Source: Sodalis glossinidius str. 'morsitans' (GTDB lineage: Bacteria; Pseudomonadota; Gammaproteobacteria; Enterobacterales; Enterobacteriaceae). From it: 64,000 nt of DNA. Below, piece after piece: positions 60,565 to 64,000 of the stretch (its first letter is position 1; every line of letters starts with the position of its first letter). The notes under the pieces were generated by a model that saw only the letters and a program-made list of their open reading frames with translations, was not told the DNA's origin and did no database searches. The stretch is from NCBI RefSeq assembly GCF_000010085.1, contig NC_007712.1, forward strand, positions 744,001 through 808,000. Reading direction: 5' to 3'. Made by a program: the position numbers and the translations under genes.

Positions 60565-61329
60565 ATGGCCTATAGTAAGATCCGCCAACCCAAGTTATCG
60601 GATGTCATAGAACAACAGTTGGAATATTTGATTCTGGAAGGGACGCTGCGCCCCGGCGAAAAATTGCCCCCCGAGCGTGAACTGGCCAAGCAGTTTGACG
60701 TGTCCCGCCCCTCGCTGCGGGAAGCCATCCAGCGATTGGAAGCTAAAGGCCTGCTGCTGCGTCGGCAGGGTGGAGGGACGTTTGTGCAAAGTAATTTATG
60801 GCAAAGCTTCAGCGATCCGCTGACTGAACTTTTGGCGGAGCATCCTGAATCGCAATACGACCTGTTGGAGACCCGTCACGCCCTTGAAGGGATTGCAGCC
60901 TATTATGCGGCGCTGCGCGGTACCGAGCAGGATTTCGAGCATATCCGTGAATGCCATCAGGCGATTCAGGCGGCGCAGGACAGCGGTGATCTCGACGCGG
61001 AAGCCGATGCCGTCATGAATTATCAAATTGCTGTCACCGAAGCCGCGCATAATGCGGTTTTATTGCACCTGGTGCGCTGTATGGGGCCGATGCTGGAAAA
61101 CAACGTGCGTCAGAATTTTGAATTGCTCTACTCGCGCCGGGAAATGCTGGCGCAGGTGAGCAGCCACCGCGCCGGAATTTTCGCGGCGATAGTTGCGCGC
61201 GCGCCGGAAAAGGCGCGCGAGGCGTCACATCGCCATCTGGCGTTTATTGAGGAAATTTTGCTGGACCTTGGCCGGGAACATAGCCGGCGGGAACGATCGC
61301 TTCGACGTCTCCAGCAACGCAAGGACTAA
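60565..61329 (+). CDS. pdhR: Pyruvate-responsive regulator PdhR
   Basis: 254 residues, as in E. coli. GntR-family (FadR subgroup) repressor of the pyruvate dehydrogenase operon. The N-terminal winged helix (about 10-75, LRPGEKLPPERELAKQFDVS and RPSLREAIQRLEAKGLL) is nearly identical to E. coli, followed by the all-helical effector domain. The ATG at 60565 gives MAYSKIRQPKLSDVIEQQLE; an ATG at 60481 would swallow the operator. Intact. Confidence 0.96.
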   Translation: MAYSKIRQPKLSDVIEQQLEYLILEGTLRPGEKLPPERELAKQFDVSRPSLREAIQRLEAKGLLLRRQGGGTFVQSNLWQSFSDPLTELLAEHPESQYDLLETRHALEGIAAYYAALRGTEQDFEHIRECHQAIQAAQDSGDLDAEADAVMNYQIAVTEAAHNAVLLHLVRCMGPMLENNVRQNFELLYSRREMLAQVSSHRAGIFAAIVARAPEKAREASHRHLAFIEEILLDLGREHSRRERSLRRLQQRKD

Positions 61330-61370
61330 GCCTCCGGGAACGGCGGCCCACGCGGCAGCAGAAGCTATGG

Positions 61371-61415
61371 GCCTGTCTTCGTATGTTCTGACGGCCAGAG
61401 CATAGGAAGACAGGC
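61371..61415 (+). repeat. Long imperfect hairpin between pdhR and aceE
   Basis: GCCTGTCTTCGTATG (61371-61385) pairs 14 of 15 with CATAGGAAGACAGGC (61401-61415), with a further partly paired loop. No T tract follows. It could affect processing or relative expression of pdhR and aceE. Confidence 0.6.
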
Positions 61416-61456
61416 TCCAACTAAACCAATATTAAAGATAGATAAGGAACACCACC

Positions 61457-64000
61457 ATGTCAGAACGTTTGTACAATGACGTGGATCCGATCGAAACACG
61501 CGACTGGCTCCAGGCGATCGAATCGGTTATCCGTGAAGAAGGTATTGAACGCGCGCAATTCCTAATTGATCAGGTGCTGGATGAAGCGCGTAAAGGTGGG
61601 GTCAGCATTGCGCAAGGTGCCGCCGGACGCAACTACATCAACACGATTCCAGTCGAAGAGGAGCCTGAGTATCCCGGCAATCTGGAACTGGAGCGCCGCA
61701 TCCGTTCCGCCATTCGCTGGAATGCCGTGATGACCGTGCTGCACGCGTCGAAGAAAGATTTGGAACTGGGCGGCCACATGGCGTCATTCCAGTCGTCCGC
61801 CACCATTTATGAAGTGTGCTTCAACCATTTCTTCCGCGCGCGCAACGATAAAGACGGCGGCGACCTGGTCTACTTCCAGGGGCACATCTCCCCCGGCGTG
61901 TACGCTCGCGCCTTCCTTGAAGGTCGTCTGAGCGAAGATCAGATGAACAACTTCCGCCAGGAAGTGTACGGTAAAGGGTTGTCATCCTATCCGCATCCGA
62001 AGCTGATGCCGGAGTTCTGGCAGTTCCCGACGGTGTCGATGGGCCTTGGCCCGATAAGCGCCATCTATCAGGCAAAATTCCTTAAATATCTTGACCACCG
62101 CGCGCTGAAGAACACCAGCAATCAGACCGTGTACGCCTTCCTGGGCGACGGCGAGATGGACGAGCCGGAATCCAAGGGCGCCATCACCATCGCGACCCGC
62201 GAGAAGCTGGACAACCTGGTATTCATCATTAACTGTAACCTGCAACGTCTGGACGGTCCCGTCACTGGTAACGGCAAGATCATCAACGAGCTGGAAGGCG
62301 TGTTCGGCGGCGCCGGCTGGGAAGTGATCAAGGTGGTCTGGGGCAGCCGCTGGGATGAGCTGCTGCGCAAAGACACCTCCGGCAAGCTGATTCAGCTGAT
62401 GAACGAAACCGTCGACGGCGACTATCAGACCTTTAAATCGAAAAACGGCGCCTACGTACGCGAGCACTTCTTTGGTAAATACCCGGAAACCGCCGCGCTG
62501 GTGAAAGACATGAGCGACGACGAGATTTGGGCTCTCAACCGCGGCGGCCACGATCCGAAGAAAATCTATGCCGCTCTGCAAAAGGCCAAGAAAACCACCG
62601 GCAAGCCTGTGGTGATCCTGGCGCACACCATCAAAGGCTACGGCATGGGTGTGACCGCGGAAGGCATGAATATCGCGCACCAAGTGAAGAAAATGAACAT
62701 GGAAGGGGTACTCTACTTCCGCGATCGTTTCAATCTGAGCACCATTACCGACGACAAGATCGAAGCGCTGCCCTATATCATTTTTGCAGAAGGGTCCGAA
62801 GAGCACACCTATCTGCACGAGCGCCGCAAAGCGCTGCACGGCTATCTGCCGAGCCGTCTGAAGGATTTCACCAAGCCGCTGGAGCTGCCGACGCTTGAGG
62901 ATTTTGCGCCGCTGCTGGAAGAGCAGAAAAAAGAGATCTCCACCACCATCGCTTTTGTTCGCGTGCTGAACGTGATGCTGAAGAACAAGTCGATCAAAGA
63001 TCGCCTGGTACCGATCATCGCCGACGAAGCCCGTACTTTCGGCATGGAAGGTCTGTTCCGCCAGATAGGCATCTACAGCCCCAACGGCCAGCAGTACACG
63101 CCGCAGGACCGCGAGCAGGTCGCCTATTACCGCGAAGACGAAAAGGGGCAGATCCTGCAAGAAGGGATCAACGAGCTGGGAGCGGCCTCTTCCTGGCTGG
63201 CGGCGGCGACCTCCTACAGCACCAACGATTTGCCGATGATTCCGTTCTACATCTACTATTCGATGTTCGGTTTCCAGCGTATCGGCGATCTGTGCTGGGC
63301 GGCGGGCGACCAGCAGGCGCGCGGTTTCCTTATCGGCGGCACCTCGGGGCGCACTACGCTGAACGGTGAAGGCTTGCAGCACGAAGACGGCCACAGCCAT
63401 ATCCAGTCGCTGACCATCCCGAACTGCATCTCCTACGATCCGGCCTATGCCTATGAAGTCGCGGTCATCATGCATGACGGTCTGACACGGATGTACGGTG
63501 ATAAGCCGGAAAACGTCTACTACTATCTGACCACGCTGAACGAAAACTACGCCATGCCTGCCATGCCGAAAGGCGTGGAAAAGGGTATTTGCAAGGGGAT
63601 CTACAAGCTGGAAACGCTGGAAGGCGGCAAAGGCAAAGTGCAGCTGATGGGCTCCGGCGCCATTTTGCGCCACGTGCGCGAAGCAGCGCAGATCCTGTCG
63701 AAAGACTATGGTGTAGGCTCAGATGTGTACAGCGTGACCTCGTTCACCGAACTGGCGCGCGACGGCCAGGATTGCGAGCGCTGGAACATGCTGCACCCGA
63801 CCGAAACCCCGCGCGTGCCTTATGTGGCCACCGTGCTGAACGATGCACCGGCGGTGGCGTCCACCGACTATATGAAACTGTTCGCCGAGCAGATCCGCAA
63901 CTTTATTCCTGCAAGCGAGTTCCGCGTTCTGGGCACCGACGGTTTTGGCCGTTCGGACAGCCGCGAGAACCTGCGTCATCACTTTGAAGTGGACGCCAGC
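61457..64000 (+). CDS. aceE: Pyruvate dehydrogenase E1 component (3' end beyond window)
   Basis: 848 codons are inside the window; E. coli AceE has 887 residues, so about 40 codons lie beyond the right edge. Homodimeric thiamine-diphosphate enzyme that decarboxylates pyruvate and acetylates the E2 lipoyl groups. MSERLYNDVDPIETRDWLQA, the TPP motif GDGEMDEPESKGA continuing to NLQRLDGPV near 230-265, and ADEARTFGMEGLFRQIGIYS of the second domain are present. GTDGFGRSDSRENLR is intact near the end. Start ATG 61457 follows pdhR by 127 bases. Confidence 0.97.
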   Translation, partial: MSERLYNDVDPIETRDWLQAIESVIREEGIERAQFLIDQVLDEARKGGVSIAQGAAGRNYINTIPVEEEPEYPGNLELERRIRSAIRWNAVMTVLHASKKDLELGGHMASFQSSATIYEVCFNHFFRARNDKDGGDLVYFQGHISPGVYARAFLEGRLSEDQMNNFRQEVYGKGLSSYPHPKLMPEFWQFPTVSMGLGPISAIYQAKFLKYLDHRALKNTSNQTVYAFLGDGEMDEPESKGAITIATREKLDNLVFIINCNLQRLDGPVTGNGKIINELEGVFGGAGWEVIKVVWGSRWDELLRKDTSGKLIQLMNETVDGDYQTFKSKNGAYVREHFFGKYPETAALVKDMSDDEIWALNRGGHDPKKIYAALQKAKKTTGKPVVILAHTIKGYGMGVTAEGMNIAHQVKKMNMEGVLYFRDRFNLSTITDDKIEALPYIIFAEGSEEHTYLHERRKALHGYLPSRLKDFTKPLELPTLEDFAPLLEEQKKEISTTIAFVRVLNVMLKNKSIKDRLVPIIADEARTFGMEGLFRQIGIYSPNGQQYTPQDREQVAYYREDEKGQILQEGINELGAASSWLAAATSYSTNDLPMIPFYIYYSMFGFQRIGDLCWAAGDQQARGFLIGGTSGRTTLNGEGLQHEDGHSHIQSLTIPNCISYDPAYAYEVAVIMHDGLTRMYGDKPENVYYYLTTLNENYAMPAMPKGVEKGICKGIYKLETLEGGKGKVQLMGSGAILRHVREAAQILSKDYGVGSDVYSVTSFTELARDGQDCERWNMLHPTETPRVPYVATVLNDAPAVASTDYMKLFAEQIRNFIPASEFRVLGTDGFGRSDSRENLRHHFEVDAS

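Noticed and set aside
61982..63673. A 563-residue minus-strand open frame inside aceE
   Set aside because: Antisense shadow of aceE with no recognisable domain.

Overview
The window is a chromosomal segment of a gammaproteobacterium of the order Enterobacterales. Gene order follows the classic carB-folA ... leuABCD ... mra/dcw cluster ... secA ... aceE region of Escherichia coli, and the proteins look like enterobacterial orthologues throughout. GC-rich coding sequence, many independent frameshifts and internal deletions in dispensable genes, and intact core genes together suggest a recently host-restricted enterobacterium, most like a Sodalis-type insect symbiont. The species assignment is inference from layout and decay pattern; no database was searched.

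Layout. 1-142: tail of carB and its terminator. 343-12315: folA, then the minus-strand lptD-surA-pdxA-ksgA-apaG-apaH block, djlA, rluA and rapA. 12491-13968: a scar where the 3' half of polB and the 3' end of an MFS transporter gene meet head to head. 14001-17535: thiamine transporter thiBPQ behind a TPP riboswitch. 17643-19921: broken sgrR, a possible SgrS-like RNA, and an empty stretch with a 13-G run where setA would be expected. 19922-24858: leuABCD with the leuL leader peptide and attenuator. 25152-26830: ilvI and ilvH collapsed by deletions into one broken reading frame. 27250-28749: cra and a frameshifted alaE. 28750-29593: an AT-rich gap with a Fur-box-like site, then the mra promoter and MraZ operator. 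29594-46564: the division and wall cluster mraZ-rsmH-ftsL-ftsI-murE-murF-mraY-murD-ftsW-murG-murC-ftsQ-ftsA-ftsZ-lpxC, tightly overlapped but without ddlB. 46635-52739: a DciA-type gene, secM-secA, mutT, yacG-zapD-coaE. 52924-58577: a decayed tract (guaC, hofC, hofB, ppdD, ampD, ampE) with only nadC intact. 58630-64000: aroP, pdhR and the start of aceE.

How it works together. The intact genes supply outer-membrane assembly (LptD, SurA), peptidoglycan precursor synthesis and septation, lipid A (LpxC), protein export (SecM/SecA), folate, NAD, PLP, CoA and leucine synthesis, thiamine uptake, aromatic amino-acid uptake and entry into the pyruvate dehydrogenase route. Recognisable regulation includes the TPP riboswitch, leucine attenuation, the MraZ TGGGN repeats, a perfect PdhR box and a TyrR-like box. 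At least eleven genes are broken: polB, an MFS gene, sgrR, ilvI/ilvH, alaE, guaC, hofC, hofB, ppdD, ampD and ampE. Several others expected from synteny are absent (ddlB, setA, leuO, yabI/ara). I saw no insertion sequence, prophage, CRISPR array, tRNA, rRNA or defence system, and nothing I would call a new biological system. The items most worth a second look are the ilvI-ilvH fusion, the ddlB loss, the divergent SecM arrest motif and the polB/MFS junction.
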